The notes under the pieces are model-generated. The model made no database searches and was not told the DNA's origin. It saw nothing but the letters and a program-made list of their open reading frames with translations. From Umbilicaria muhlenbergii (Eukaryota > Ascomycota > Lecanoromycetes > Umbilicariales > Umbilicariaceae): a DNA stretch of 64,000 nt. The stretch spans positions 124,001 to 188,000 of the forward strand of contig KK106986.1 of assembly GCA_000611775.1 (NCBI GenBank), read 5' to 3'. Positions within the stretch are counted from its first letter, which is position 1, and each line of letters begins with the position of its first letter. This document shows positions 33,261-45,800 of this stretch, piece by piece. Position numbers and translations under genes: made by a program.

Positions 33261-33599
33261 CACCCCTGTGAAGGTGAAGACTTGCAGGCTTCACTGAAGA
33301 GAAATACTGCTGTGACAAACTGATGATGATTAAGATGTTCAAGTTCTTTCAGAGGTAAATATCAGCTCCTGTGAGGATTGTCTCTTGCAGGACTTTAGCT
33401 CTGAGTCAGATCTCTTTACAGTGTTAAAGATTAATAAGTCTCAACAGGCTGAAGTCAGTGTGACTCATCCCTTTGTGAGCCTTCAAGCTTCATGAAGTGA
33501 TTTCACTTTCAGTCCTCTGATAGCTTAATGCTTTGATGAGCAGAAGAAATCTTAACCCTTTGTTTAATTTCCTCATGAATGTGTACTGACATTGATTAT

Positions 33600-36500
33600 G
33601 ACTCATGAAGTCTCAGGAAAGTCCTCATGAAACTTTTTAATTAATTTCTTAAAGTTGCAGATGTTATCTGTAAATTCTTAAGTAATCTCTGAGGATTCCT
33701 TTCACACAATGCAGTATTGTAGAACAGGTTTATCCTCAGGGCTGATCACAATTCATGAGGTTGTTATAATCTTAATCTTTCACTCCCTTTCAGCTGAGTT
33801 CTTCATGAGGTGAAGTAATTCAAGCTTTGATGTATCCTCACCTGCTCATGATTTATGATCATGAAGCAGGTTAACATGAAACACATCATGAATGTGAAGT
33901 TCCTCTGATAGTTTCAGCTGATAAGCAACATTTTCAATCTTCTTTACAATTCAAAAGAATTCATAACATTGTCAATTCAGCTTCTGTGAGAGTCACTTCA
34001 GAGTTATGTTCTTAATCTTTAATCAGACTAACTGTCTGACTTTATAAATCACATCAAGGTGAGACTGATTATAATGTTTAACTTGATACTCTTAAAACTT
34101 CACAAGAGCTCTGCAGACTTTTATTTAAGTCTTGTAAAGATGCTTCACAAGCTGCTCAGCTTCAGTGATAATTCCCTTAACTGCAGAGTACTTCATGAAT
34201 TCCTCTGCAGTGAGCATATCTGATTTAAATATGAAGTCATAAATGACCTCAAATGATGTCTTCTCAGTAGAAGAGTGTAAGCTTATGTTGTACATGAACT
34301 CAGTTAATATTAAAAGTGAGGCTCAATTGTCCTGTTGATAATTGACATAACTTCACAGGTACTGTTTCAGCATGTTATTTTGCTGTTCAGTCTGCTCATC
34401 AGTTTGCAGATGAAAGGCAGTGCTCAATCAGCAGTCAATCTTCAACATGAACATCAGTCTCTTCAGAATAAGTATGAACTGTAATAATTCAAGTTGTCTT
34501 TCATGAATGACTCTGACTCCCTGACAGACAAGGCAAGAATTGCAGTATTCTTGAATTTGCTTCTGCATGTTCAGTCAGTAGTACTTTGCATGTATTAAGG
34601 CAAAGGTTTTCTCTGTTGTGAGGTGACTTGCAAGTGACTCATCATGATGCTTCTTAATAATCTCAAGTCATAATGACTTCACATGAGGTATATAAAGCAT
34701 TGAGTTAAAGTATAAAAGATCATCTCTTCATGATTAAAGTGAGTGAGAACCTGACATTTTTAAATTAACTTCATGAGCAGTAATCTGTTTCAGCATATGC
34801 TTCATGAGGGGATCAATCTGTAAGAACTCAGGTAACATTTTAATGAGAGAGATGTTAACCTTCTTATAAGATCCTTCATTCAAAACAGCCTCAGAGGCTC
34901 ATTTTCATTGATTTCACTGCCAGGAACTTGCTGTGCCTGCAATTAATACCTCATGAAGATGTACCTCCTGAGTCAATAAGTCATCTTTAAGCTCAACTGA
35001 AATTAAAGTTACTGTCAGGAACAGCACTTGTTGCAACATTAAAACATCCTCAGTCTGATCCTCTTGTTTCACTTCATGTTGATGATCAGGTCTTCATGAA
35101 GGGCTGTTAATAAAATTCAGATTTCCCTTTCAGTAAATGATAACAAAATCATAAACTGATAAAGTCAACACTCATCAAACCTGTCTTCATGAGAGCTTAT
35201 GAATAATTATAAAACTTCACAAGCTTGAATGATCTGATAGCATCTCAACTGAATGAGTGAATCCTTCTAAATAGTGCTGTCAATGATGAAAACTCTCAAT
35301 TATCATGAGCAGTTCTTCATCATGAGTTTCATACTTCTGTTTCATGAGTATCATCTTTCATGAGAAATAGGCTGTAACTCTTCACTCATCAGAGTGTTTT
35401 TGTGAGAGAATGCTTAAAATCACATACTCTGAGGCATCTGTTTCAAGCTGTATTGATAATGTGATGTTGAAATGCTGCAGGAATGAAGCAGTAGTGAAAG
35501 CCTGCACAAGAATTTTAAAAGCAGTCTGTGCCTTCAAAGACAGGAAGCTTGCCCTTCATGAGATTAACTTTTTATTTGATTTTGCATTAAACCCTTTAAT
35601 GATCTCTGTGAGAGGTGCAGTGATACATGAGAAGCTCTGTATGAACCTTCAATAAAAGTTCATGAAGCTCAGAAATGTTTACACTTCATGCACACTTTCT
35701 GACTCTGATCAGTTGACAATGATGAATATGTGATTCATCTTCATTTCAACCCTCATATCTGTGATAACATATCTCAAGAAGGGCACACGCTTCACATTAA
35801 ACAGACATGTAAAAAGCTTTGTGAACAACTCTGTCATGAACAGAGCTTTCAAGATAATTTGAACATGCTGTTCATGCTGACTCTCTTCTGTTGAGTAAAT
35901 CAGTATATCATTCAGGAATACAATCATGAAGATGTTTAAATGTTCATGAAGGACTTCATGAATATAAGACTGAAAACTCACAGGAGCATTGATAAGCTCA
36001 AAAAGCATAATTAAGTATTCATACAGTTCATACTTAGTATGAAAGGCTGTCTTTCACTCATCACCCTCACATATGCAGATGTGATAATAAGTGTTTTTAA
36101 CATCAATCTTCATAAAGATCTGAGCGTCACAGACATGATTCATGATCTCATTAATCAATGATAAAGGGTACTGATTCTTTTAAGTAATAGCATTTAACCT
36201 CTGATAATTCACGCAGAGCCGCAAGCCTTCATCATCCTTAAATGCAAAGAGCACTGATGCTCTCATGAAAGATCATGACAGCTGAATAAACTCATTCATG
36301 AGGTTGATGTTCAAATACTTTCATAGTACAGCCAACTCCTTCATGAAAAGGTTATACATAAGGTCAAAAGGTGATGTTGTCCTCTTCAGCAGATCAATTG
36401 AGTGATCTCTTTTGTGATGAGGAGGCAGAGTTTTCACCTGAGTTTCTGAAAAGACCTTCATGAGGCTCTTGTAGGCTTCAGGAATCAAGTTCATGAAGCT

Positions 36501-37175
36501 CTTCAATTCATCAAGATTTATCACCTGCAATCTCTGCATCATGTAGTTCACTTTAAAGTCTCTGAGTTTTCTCATGAGGCCTTCTATGATGATCTTTTTC
36601 AGCAGTGAAGTCATTAAAGAGTTCCTTGCATCTGACCTTCACTGTACTGTAAGATTGATGAAGTCAACCTTCAGATTATTTCATTATAATCATGATAATT
36701 CTAAGATTACTGGCATCTTTAAGTCAGCAGAGGTAAAAGGTTCACAAGTCTGTTTTCAAACTTCAAAAGAGTCCTGAACCTCTATCACTTCATGATAAAC
36801 AGAATAAGTTCACAAGGTATCTCCTTCAGCATGATGAAGCAGTAACACCTTAAAGATTAAAGATAAACTCTTCACAATATCCTTGTGAAGGAGATTGAGG
36901 TCATTAACATTATCAAAAACAACTGAAAGTGATCTTCCTGCAAGGTGTACTGTGAGTCATAATCATGTCTTCATCATAAAGAATGCATCCTTCTCTGATC
37001 TTGACTTCATGATGACCTTCATGATAGTCTCAGAGACTGCTGTGACATGATTACTGCTGTTAACTGAACTGATTGACAGAGTCCTGCTCACAGTGTTGTT
37101 TGACTTCTTCTTAAGACAGTTCAGTTCTTTATGTTCATGCTTGTCACAGTAGTTGCAGTCTCCATCAAAGAACAC
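33600..37175 (-). pseudogene. gag-pol of element D, degraded
   Basis: Read leftwards: gag CCHC knuckle at about 37155-37110 (C-x2-C-x4-H-x4-C, CNYCDKHEHKELNC); reverse transcriptase at about 36600-35700 with the catalytic strand FLNDILIY (family FLDDILIY; the first Asp is Asn); RNase H; integrase core and C-terminus at about 34560-33900; and a C-terminal chromodomain at about 33760-33600. The longest surviving frames are about 100 codons. Lesions are mostly TGA in place of Trp or Arg. Confidence 0.8.
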
Positions 37176-38121
37176 TCCTCATGAGGGTTTCAGATTGTGT
37201 GATGTAGTGATGATGAATGTTGTAGGTTTGCAATCCTTCTGCTTCACAGCATTCACAGAAGTGCTTCTGCTGAAGTCATTATTCATGATTATTGCTCATG
37301 AGTGAGTTTCAGTCCTGATGCTGAGATGGAGTTTCTTCATGAGTGTAATCAAATCTTCATGAGAGTTTGAAAACACAGGGTGTCCATGAATCTTTTGCTT
37401 CATGATGTGATTCAGGCCCTTGAAGAAGATCATTAACTGAATTTAATGATAATCCTTCACTTCATTTCTTATTTGAATCAGAAGTTCATCTGACCTGTGA
37501 AGATACTCATCATCAGATTCACTGTCTAGCTTGTGACAATTCATTTAATTCATTCATGCATTATACACCTGATTATCACAGTCTTTTAAAAGAGACTTTA
37601 AAAAGTCCTTCTGACTTTCTCAGGTATCTTTCAAGCTCTTTTCTTCATGATGTGTGACTCATCACTTCACAATTTTGTAGTTCAGATATCAATCTGACTC
37701 TTCAAGGTGAAGCTTCACATCAATTTAATGTACATACTGCTGAAAGTGAGAGTAGTCCTTCATATGATAAAGGTCTTCATCTTTGACTCACTTTTCATAG
37801 CAGGCGTGTTTCAGAGTTGAAGATAAATCTGATGTAAATCATTTATGAGTTTTAAGCTCAACCTGCCTAGTATGTTCCTTCTCACTCATGAGTTGAATCT
37901 TCACAAGTTGAATTTTGGTATTCATCATGATGAACTCCTCAGAGAATGTAGAAGTGACGTGTCATGAATGAGAGTCAAAAATGATAAAATCATCATTAAA
38001 TATTGCTTGTGAAGTTTCTAAAGTGATTTATGAAAAAATTGAAAAGGCTGATTGAGGAGCTAATGAGTTTTCAGTCATTCTTAAAAAACAGCATACTTAC
38101 AATGAATTAAAGCAATAAAAC

Positions 38122-38576
38122 TGTAAGTGTACTATCATGAGGTAATATCTTAACTAAGGAATTATGAAGCTATGTGACAATAATGACTTAAGCTTATAGT
38201 TGATGATTAACAATAGTATGATATTGATAGTAGGTAGAGAATTATTATTAAGAAAGAAAGTGAGACACACTTTGATCTTATAATATATTTCTTCTGAAGT
38301 TAATCTGCTTGAGGAAGATTTCATGAAGCAGTCATCTTAATGAAGCTGCCTTCATGAGGTGTTCATTGCTGAATCACACCTTCATGAGGTGTCATCAATG
38401 ATGTTAACTCCTTTAATCATTTTCATGAAGTGCTGAGAGTGATGTTTATTGACTGAGCTCCCTCATGAGGTTGATTCACTAGTGAAAGTTATTTTTGCAA
38501 GACTGCATCATTGTTAAACATAATCTTTTCTATTCTGAACTAGCACCTGATGAGTTTCATACATTGAATGCTCACA
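38122..38576 (-). repeat. LTR of element D (5' LTR)
   Basis: Partner of 31552-32006. The outer flank (TTAACTCATT...) resumes element B sequence. Confidence 0.9.
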
Positions 38577-38589
38577 TTAACTCATTTAA

Positions 38590-41500
38590 GCTGCCTTCAT
38601 GTGAGGTTTAAGGTAGTCATGAACCAAACAAGGTTTGCATGATCAGTCAGTATGACAATTTGATGTTTAGCACCCTGACAGTAGTGCTGTCAATAATGCA
38701 TGACTTTCATGATGACAAGGAGCTCTTGCTCATCTGTATCATATCAGGTCTCAGTATCTAGCAGCTTCTTACTGTAGTAAGTAATTAATAATCAGTGCAA
38801 TTGACTGTTGACCTTGAAGCATTGCATCAAGATTTCATCAATTGTGAATTTGAAGGCGTTCATTTCAACCCTCATGAGTTTGTTTTCATTAAAGTAATGT
38901 AGTAATGAAGCACTCATGAAGGTCTCCTTCAAAGCATTAAACACTTTCAATACAGCTTCTGAAAGTGAAAAAGAAGCAGGTATGATGTTTTCTTGTTATA
39001 ACTTTCCTCTGACTTATGAGCTGCATGCTGAATAACTTGTGTTAAATCTCTGCAATGAGATTGAGCTGCTCTGCTTTCCTTCAATGTCTTGATGAGGAGC
39101 AGTTCAGTGAGTTGAAAGAGAACTTAATATAATCTTAATCTTATTTTTATTCCTTCCTGTTTTCAGAAGGTTTAACAGTGATGCTGCAATTCATGAATAA
39201 TCTCTTATAAACCTTCAGAAGAAGTTAATGAAGCTTAAAAAGATCTGCAATTCATGAACATTCTCTGAGGGCAGTCATTCTTCAACAGCTTGAATTCTCT
39301 TCAGGTTCATGTATATGCCTTTTATGTTAATCTTGAATCCTAGGAAGTTCACTTCTGTTGCATTGAATGAGCACTTACTGATCTTAAGATGAAGATCATG
39401 ACATTGTAGTGCATTTAGTACTTGTTGTACATGCTCTTCATGCTTAAACTCATCTTTGCTAAAGATCAAGATATCATTCAAGTAAATCATGCATGTGATG
39501 TTTAGAAACTCATCAAGCGCTTTATTAATAAAAGCTTGAAACATAGCAGGAGCATTCATGAGATTAAAAAACATGACAAGATATTTAAACAGCCTGAATC
39601 ATGTTTGAAACACTGTTTTTCACTCATCTAAACAATTAATTCATATTCAATTATATGCATTCTTGCAGTTCAGCTTAGTGAACTTCTTAACTTCTTAAAG
39701 ATGATTCAACATGTCTGATATAAGTGATAATGAGTAATGATTCTTAATAGTAATATTGTTCAAGTGCTTATAGTCAATGACTAATCATAGGCTGCTGTCT
39801 GATTTTAATACAAACATAATGAGTGAAGCTGCAGATGATATTGATTTGCAGATTATGCCTGCTTTCATGACATCATCTAGATATACCTTCAGTACATTGA
39901 GCTCAGCTGAGAACATCAAGTATAACTTTTTAAATGAAGGTTGCTGCTCTGATTTTAAGTCAATGACATGATCATGTGAACCTCTCTCAAGCAAAGACTG
40001 CTTCTCAGCCGCCTGAAATATGTCTGCAAAGTCATGATATTCAGGAGGTAATGTGTTGTACACATCATTACCTCTGTCATACTGTAATGAGTTCATCTGA
40101 AGAGTATATTCTTTCATATTAATCACTAAGTCTGACAGTCCTATGAAGTTTTCATAATGAAAAGGTTGTTTATATGTAGAATGTTCTTCAGCATCTTCTT
40201 TTCACTGACAGTGAATACTCAGTGTGCTGTGATATGCCTCACCTTTTTTCATAGGAATTTCCTCATGTCATATTCATGATTTGAGTTTGCATTGACTAGG
40301 AATGATAACCTGAGGATGAAAGAAGCTGATGCATTATCTCATGTGACAAGGAAGTGACTGTTATAGTGATAAGATTAATCATTAATGTCATACACTGTAA
40401 TAGTCAATATGACGGATTCTGACAAGTCAATCATATTGCCTCATGCATTGACTTAAGCTTCATAGGGTTCAGTTTGTAAAGACAGTTCATTGACAACATA
40501 TCATGTGATAATATTGCCTTGACTGTCATTGTTAATAATATATGAGTATTTTTTCTTCAAATCATCTCTTGTTGTATGAAAGTTCATCTTTAACTGCCTT
40601 GATATCAGATGTGAGATATCATCAATGATAAGTAAAAAGATGAGTTGAAGGTTGATTATAAATCATTTATTCACATCAACTGCAGTAGTGACTGCTGTTG
40701 ATCATTTCATCATACATTTGTTTGTTTAATGATTAATAACTTCACACTTAATACAGAGGCCTGCTGCTTTTCATGCATTCACTTCATTCTTGAGAATAAA
40801 ATCTTCTTGTCAGCATGAAGGTCCTGTGAACATCTGTGTTGTTATCATGATCACTTTCTCTGCAACTGATATGTGATTTAAATTTCAGCTTTGATCACAG
40901 TTACTTCTTTAATAAGAGTCTCATGAATTATTCTCTCTTTCATGATTGAATTGTTGAGGGTGAGAGGTTTATTATTCAGTGAAAGATTCTTTTCTGTCAT
41001 AATATGATGTCTGTGTCATACTTTTGTTATTATTATCAGTTTTGCTTTAATGATCCTTTTTGATGTCTGAGCAGCTTTGAAACAGTTCATGATTGATGAT
41101 GATGTCAAGATGTGCTGAAATTTCCTGCACTGACTGTCTTGCAACCTGCATCAGATCTCAACATCATAATTCAGTTAAAACATGATGAGGAAGTCTTGAT
41201 CATCAGCAGTTTTAAATGAACATCTCATTAATTTCCTTGTGTGAAGCTGAAAGGAAGCAGTAGAGTTCTGATAATTTATTATATCAAGAGGTGATTATAT
41301 CATGACTGTGAGATTCAACTGCATTAAAAGTGATGATATTTCATTCATCTGTATCTTCATCAGGGGATAGGTTCTTCTTTAAAACTTTTAAGAAGTTGTT
41401 GTAAATGACTCAGATGTGATCATGCTGCTCTTTTTGCTTCTGTCAGTCACTCATGACTGTTTTCTCAAGGTAAATGCCTGCTCAGATGATGAAATCTCAT

Positions 41501-42040
41501 TCAGTAAAGAATTGCTCTGACATCAGCTCCTGATTTTGATTGATTTCATTCAAGTATTTTTAAAGTCTTCATCTCATGACTTTAACACCTCCTGCATAAA
41601 GGTGAGGCTCTCATGACTTTACAAGATGTTAAAAAGAAGGAGGTGTGATGTCTGTCATAACTTAACATCATAATTCATGTGATGAACCTGTATTATTCTC
41701 TGAGTTTACTGTAATTATAATTGAAGAATTTTCTTGCAGATGTTAATTAAGCTTCTGAAGCTCTCTTTTATTGTTCTCAAACTTAATTTCTTGTCATACA
41801 TGTTGTAGTTGTAATCACTGACGCTTGATGATCTCCTGATTATGAGCAGTGACTGCCTCAAGATCTTTAATGATGTCATCAGAGTTGCCTGCAGTGATAT
41901 GTTCATCATCATCAATGATGTCAGAAGTAGAAGTATCAATGACTGATAATGTAAACCTGCTAATCAAAGGGCCTGCCTCAACTTGATTATTGACTGTTTC
42001 ACTGACCTGATGAGATTGAAGCGTTGATGCCATCATGTCT
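38590..42040 (-). pseudogene. gag, protease, reverse transcriptase and RNase H of element B, degraded
   Basis: Read leftwards: gag starts near 42035. The RT region holds surviving frames at 40126-39785 and 39574-39275, with the catalytic strand IYLNDILIFSKDE where the first Asp is Asn. RNase H remnants extend to the D insertion. The next codon after the second RT frame is TGA where a conserved Trp is expected. Confidence 0.8.
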
Positions 42041-42089
42041 TATTTGTTTTCAACATGACTGTTCACCTGAAGGTACTGAGCGATCAGTA

Positions 42090-42371
42090 TATAAGGAGAT
42101 GAGTGTACAACAGTCATCATAATGATGTTTGAACAGGGTGTCATAAGCAATATAGTCATGATGAGGTCAATGCAATGATTATACATCTTTTATTCAGTGG
42201 CAAAACTGATCACTGAGGAAGCAGGTTTCTGAACCTCCTTGCAAAGAGTTTTACTTAATGTCAAGGTGCTAGGCGCTGAGTCATCATATTTATATAATGT
42301 TGTACTATAGTGTTGTACTATAATGTTGTACTAGTGTCATACTGTCATACTATTATATGGTGGCCCTGACA
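42090..42371 (-). repeat. LTR of element B (5' LTR)
   Basis: 282 bp, same length as 26901-27182. In the first 98 aligned bases I count 16 differences, all readable as C-to-T or G-to-A in this copy. Confidence 0.92.
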
Positions 42372-42528
42372 TCAAGATTGTGTCAGAGATTACATCTGAA
42401 AGTTTAATTTTTTGAAGTTCATGAGAATATATTTAATCACTATTGCTATGAGCCTCTGAATATCCACCTCATGATTTTATAAACATGAAAAATGAATGAT
42501 TTAAACTGACATACACATAGGGTGAATC
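42372..42528. other. 157-bp spacer between head-to-head elements B and C
   Basis: The spacer begins with TCAAG (right target copy of B) and ends with GAATC (left target copy of C). AT-rich, no coding content. Confidence 0.7.
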
Positions 42529-42809
42529 TGTCAGGGCCACCATATAATAGTATGACAGTATGACACTAATACAACACTATAGTACAACACTATAGTATGA
42601 CATTATATAGATATGATGACTCAGCGCCTAGCGCCTTGGCATCAAGTGAAAACTCTTCACAAGGAGGTTCAGAAACCTGCTTCCTCAGTGATCAGTTTTG
42701 CCACTGAATAGAAGATGTATAATCACTGCATTGACTCTATCATGACTTTTGCCTATGACACCCCGTTCAAACACCATTATGATGACTGTTGTACACTCAG
42801 CCTTTTACA
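42529..42809 (+). repeat. LTR of element C (5' LTR)
   Basis: 281 bp, TGTCAGGG...TTTTACA, preceded by target site GAATC. Confidence 0.92.
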
Positions 42810-42859
42810 TACTGATCACTCAGTACCTTCAGGCGAACGGTCATATTGAAAGCAAATAA

Positions 42860-45800
42860 GACATGATGACATCAACGCTTTAATCTCATCAGGTCAGTGA
42901 AACAGTTGATAATCAAGCTGAGACAAGCTCTTTGATTAACAGATTTACATTATCAGTCATCAATACTCCTACTTCTGACATCATTGATGATGATGAACAT
43001 ATCACTGCAGGCAACTTCAACAACATCATTGAAGATCTTGAGGCAGTCACTGCTCATAATCAGGAGGTCATTGAGCGTCAGTGATTACAATTATGATGTG
43101 TATGACAAGAAATTAAGTTTGAGGACAATAAAAGAGAGCTTCAGAAGCTCAATCAACACCTGTAAGAAAATTCTTCAATTATGACAAACTCAAGGAATGA
43201 TGCAGATTCATCACATGAATTATGATGTTGAGTTATGACAGACATCACACCTCCCCCTTTTTGATGCTTTATAAAGTCATGAGAGCCTCATCTCTATGCA
43301 GGAGGTGTCAAAGTCATGAGATGAAAACTTCAAAAATACTTGAACAAAATTAATCAAAATCAGAAGCTGATGTCAGAGCAATTTTCTACTGAATGAGATT
43401 TCATCATCTGAGCAGGCACCTACCTTGAGAAAACAGTCATGAGTGACTGATGAAAGCAAAAGGAGCAGCATGATCACACTTGAGTCATTTACAACAACTT
43501 TTTAAAGGTTCTAGAGAAGAACCTATCCTCTGATGAAGACACAGATGAACAAAATATCATCACCTTCAATGCAGTTGAATTCTGCAGTCATGATATAATC
43601 ACCTTCTGATATGATAAATTATCAGAACTCTATCACTTCCTTTCAACCTCACACAAAGAGATCAGTGAGATGCTCATTTAAGATCACTGATGATCAAGGC
43701 TTCCTCATCACATCCTGACTGAACTACAACATTGAGATCTGACGCAGGTTGCAAGACAGTCAGTGCAGGAAATTTCAGCACATCTTGACATCATCATCAA
43801 TCATGAACTGTTCTGAAGCCGCTCAGACACCAAAAAGGATCATCAAAGCAAAACTGACAACAACAATAAAAGTATGACACAGACGTCATACTATGACAGA
43901 AAAGAATCCCTCACTGAACAATAAACAACTCACACTCAATTCACTCAATTCAGTCATGAAAGAAGAAACAACTCATGAGGTTTTTATCATGAAAGTGACC
44001 GCAATCAGAGCCAGAATCTCAATCATATATTAATCACTGAGGGAGCAATTATGATGATGACATGAATATTCACAACCCCCTCACGCTGACAAGGAGACTT
44101 CATCCCAAGGAATGAAGTGAATGCATGAAGGTCAGCAGGTCTCTGCATTAAATGTGAAGTCATCAGTCACTGAATAAATAATTGTATGACTGAATGATCT
44201 ACAGCCGTCTCCACCGCAGTCAATGTGAATAAATGACTCACAGATCACCTTCAGTTTGCTTCATTACTGATTATTGATGATATCTCACATCTGATATCAG
44301 GGCAACTAGAGGTGGAACTGCACATAATGACAATGAGTGATATGATGAGCAAATCTCCACAATATTCATATATTATTGACAATGGCAGCCAGGGCAATAC
44401 AATCACATGAGATGTTGTCAATAAGCTGTCTCTATCAACTGAATCCTATGAGGCTCAAGGCAATGCATGAGGTAATGTGATTGAGCTATCAGAGTCTGTC
44501 ATACTGATGATTACAGCATATGACACTGACAGTCAACCTTATCATTATAGCAATCATTTCTTTGTCACACAAGACAACACATCAGCTCCTTTTGTCCTCA
44601 GGTTATCATTTCTAGTTCATGTAAACTCAAATCACTACTATGATATGGGTAAATTCCTATGAAGAAAGCCAAAACATACTACTGCACGCTGTATATTCAC
44701 CATCAGTGAAAAGAAGGCTTTGAAGAATGTTTTATGTATGAACAACCTCATCATTACTGACTGCTTTATAGGGCCGGAGGACCTAGTGGCTGATATGAAA
44801 AAATATACCCTTCAGATGAACTCATTACAGTATGACAGAGGTAGAAATGTGTATGACACATTATCACCTGAATACCATGATTACATGAACATATTTCAGG
44901 TGACTGAGAAGCAGTCTCTGCCTGAGAGAGGTTCACATGATCATGTCATTGACTTAAAACTGAGGCAGCAACCTTCATTCAGAAAGTTATACTCAATGTC
45001 TTCAGCTGAGCTCAATGTACTGAAGGTATATTTAGATGATGTTATGAAAGCAGGCATAATCTGTAAATTAATATCACCTGCAGCTTCACCTGTCATGTTC
45101 ATGCCTAAATCAGACAGAAGCCTGTGACTGATCATTGATTATAAATGATTGAATGACATTATCATTAAGAACCATTATCCTCTATCACTCATATCAGATA
45201 TGTTGAATCATCTTCAAGGAGTTAAGAAGTTCACTAAGCTGAACTGCAAGAATGCATATAATTGAATATGAATCAAGGGTGAAGATGAGTGGAAAACAGC
45301 ATTCTGAACATGATTCAGCCTGTTCAAATATCTTGTCATGACTTTCAGTCTCACAAATGCTCCTGCTATGTTTCAGGCCTTCATTGATAAAGCTCTTGAT
45401 GAGTTCCTTGATATAACCTGTGTGATTTATCTAGATGATATCTTGATCTTCAGCAAAGATGAATCTGAACATGAGGAGCATGTAAAACAAGTATTAACTG
45501 CATTATGACATCATGATCTTCATCTTAAGATCAGCAAATGCTTCTTTAATGCAATGAAAGTGAACTTCCTGAGGTTTAAGATCAATACTGAAGACATACA
45601 TATAAGTTCAGAAAGGATTCACGCCATTGAAGAATGACTACTCTCAGAGAACATTCATGAATTGCAGGTCTTTTTAAGCTTCATCAACTTTTTCTGAAGG
45701 TTTATAAGAGATTATTCATGAATTGCAGCATCACTGTTAAATCTTCTGAAAACAGGAAAGAATAAAAAGAAGACTGAGGATACATCATCCTCTCCTCTTC

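Larger units (their letters stand above)
31552..38576 (-). mobile_element. Ty3/Gypsy chromovirus D, nested in B
   Basis: Two 455-bp LTRs (31552-32006 and 38122-38576) in the same orientation flank a 6.1-kb interior coding on the minus strand. LTR ends on the minus strand are TGTGAG and CTTACA. A G-run, the likely polypurine tract, sits just inside the left LTR at about 32007-32020. The insertion interrupts the RNase H/tether region of element B at the position aligned to about 46317 of element C. D belongs to a different family from B and C. It is also broken, chiefly by TGA. Confidence 0.88.
26901..42371 (-). mobile_element. Ty3/Gypsy chromovirus B, full length, mutated, with nested element D
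   Basis: LTRs of 282 bp at 26901-27182 (3' LTR) and 42090-42371 (5' LTR) bound the element. Reading leftwards it holds gag, protease, reverse transcriptase, RNase H, integrase and chromodomain remnants. Flanks TTAAG (left) and TCAAG (right) fit a 5-bp target duplication with one C/T change. Without the nested element D (31552-38576) it is about 8.45 kb, nearly the same length as its relative C (8.47 kb). All frames are broken, mostly by TGA. It cannot encode active proteins. Confidence 0.88.
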
